Assembly: GCF_040409955.1 (NCBI RefSeq)
Contig: NZ_CP123385.1
Coordinates: 533,501-597,500, forward strand
Origin: Salipiger sp. H15
GTDB lineage: Bacteria; Pseudomonadota; Alphaproteobacteria; Rhodobacterales; Rhodobacteraceae
Length of the DNA: 64,000 nucleotides
Direction of reading: 5' to 3'
The notes beneath the pieces were generated by a model. The model saw nothing but the letters and a program-made list of their open reading frames with translations. It ran no database searches and was not told the DNA's origin. The translations under genes were made by a program, and so were the position numbers. Below are positions 62,297 to 64,000 of the stretch, one piece after another; within the stretch, counting starts at the first letter, position 1, and each line of letters begins with the position of its first letter.

Positions 62297-62414
62297 GGTT
62301 TGGCGGTGACCTACTCTCCCACGTCTTGAGACGCAGTACCATTGGCGCGGCAGCACTTAACGGCCGGGTTCGGAATGGAGCCGGGTGTTTTGCTTGCGCT
62401 ATGACCACCAAACC
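62297..62414 (-). rRNA. rrf: 5S ribosomal RNA
   Basis: About 118 nt. The complementary ends GGTTTGGTGGTCA and TGACCGCCAAACC-type pair form the terminal stem, and internal blocks such as CCGAACCCGGCCGTTAAG and GGGAGAGTAGGTCACC are universal 5S landmarks. Ends are set by the stem and may be off by a base or two. Confidence 0.93.
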
Positions 62415-62419
62415 GAGAA

Positions 62420-62580
62420 AGACCCACTTGCTGCAGGCAGCAAGTGGGTCTGGTCGGCGGACGCGACCTGCGAAGCAGGTTGCGGGCCGACACGTCTCAC
62501 GTGCTGGATGCAGCGATTTCCAAGTCAAGTATGTGTAGGGGTTGTATGCTTTTGTCTGATCGGAACAGCCTTGCTGTTCC
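62420..62580 (-). other. 23S-5S spacer with three processing hairpins
   Basis: Three perfect or near-perfect stems: AGACCCACTTGCTGC at 62420-62434 with its complement at 62437-62451 (15 bp); GCGACCTGC/GCAGGTTGC at 62463-62483; and GGAACAGC/GCTGTTCC at 62562-62580 next to the 23S end. They are probably RNase III/E processing or transcript-stabilising structures of the rrn transcript. Confidence 0.6.
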
Positions 62581-62582
62581 TG

Positions 62583-64000
<1,418 letters not shown>

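Overview
The window is high-GC alphaproteobacterial DNA, most likely from the Rhodobacteraceae/Roseobacter group. The evidence is an rrn operon with the order 23S-5S-tRNA-fMet, together with TRAP and TTT tricarboxylate transporters, FCD-type GntR regulators, DUF1127, a heterotetrameric sarcosine oxidase cluster and gene sequences typical of that family. The genus cannot be fixed from the sequence alone. Most of the window is catabolic and transport cargo. The one housekeeping gene besides the rRNA end is an rsmB-type methyltransferase. Layout: (1) 1-3.9 kb, leftward operon of a TRAP transporter (dctP-dctQ-dctM), an Asp/Glu/hydantoin-racemase-fold protein and the start of an amidohydrolase, followed by two FCD GntR regulators (4.15-5.85 kb) and a flavin reductase. 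(2) 6.6-9.4 kb, small accessory genes: DUF4188, SnoaL-like, DUF1127, a tiny membrane protein and a LysR regulator. (3) 9.4-13.6 kb, an apparent quinone/electrophile-response module: AraC regulator, UBP-type zinc finger, chloroperoxidase-like hydrolase, MhqO-like dioxygenase and MhqD-like esterase. Two promoters in it share a 16-base box at an identical distance from a -10-like element. (4) 13.6-18.0 kb, two tandem paralogous Ca-binding FG-GAP/VCBS proteins with two N-terminal beta-sandwich domains each. (5) 18.2-19.5 kb, rsmB. (6) 19.8-23.5 kb, a decayed divergent locus: isochorismatase-like hydrolase and amidase remnants joined by deletion on the minus strand, and a BMP-type ABC importer (binding protein, ATPase, permease) broken by many lesions on the plus strand. 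(7) 23.6-27.4 kb, a ribbon-helix-helix protein, a VOC protein, a Tat-exported GMC oxidoreductase pair and a leaderless binding-protein-like gene. (8) 27.5-34.2 kb, a tctCBA tricarboxylate transporter with a dedicated aconitase, and a divergent GntR regulator that has two winged-helix domains. (9) 34.4-49.9 kb, a glycine betaine/dimethylglycine/sarcosine catabolic island: purU, glyA, soxG, soxA, soxD, soxB, a BCCT carrier, a GbdR-like regulator, etfBA and a dimethylglycine-dehydrogenase-like flavoprotein. Its soxA carries an in-frame amber codon. (10) 50.1-60.0 kb, a fatty-acid beta-oxidation cluster (fadL, fadD, MerR regulator, thiolase, bifunctional HAD/ECH, acyl-CoA dehydrogenase, SDR) with two TTACGTAA-core palindromes. 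(11) 60.5-62.0 kb, overlapping remnants of IS3-family elements. (12) 62.1-64 kb, the 3' end of a leftward rrn operon. How the genes work together: the betaine island would import methylated amines, demethylate them stepwise, pass electrons to ETF, put the one-carbon units on tetrahydrofolate and recycle that carrier with GlyA and PurU. The fad cluster would take long-chain fatty acids through a FadL porin to acetyl-CoA under a LiuR-like MerR regulator. The TTT/aconitase block would feed a tricarboxylate into the TCA cycle.
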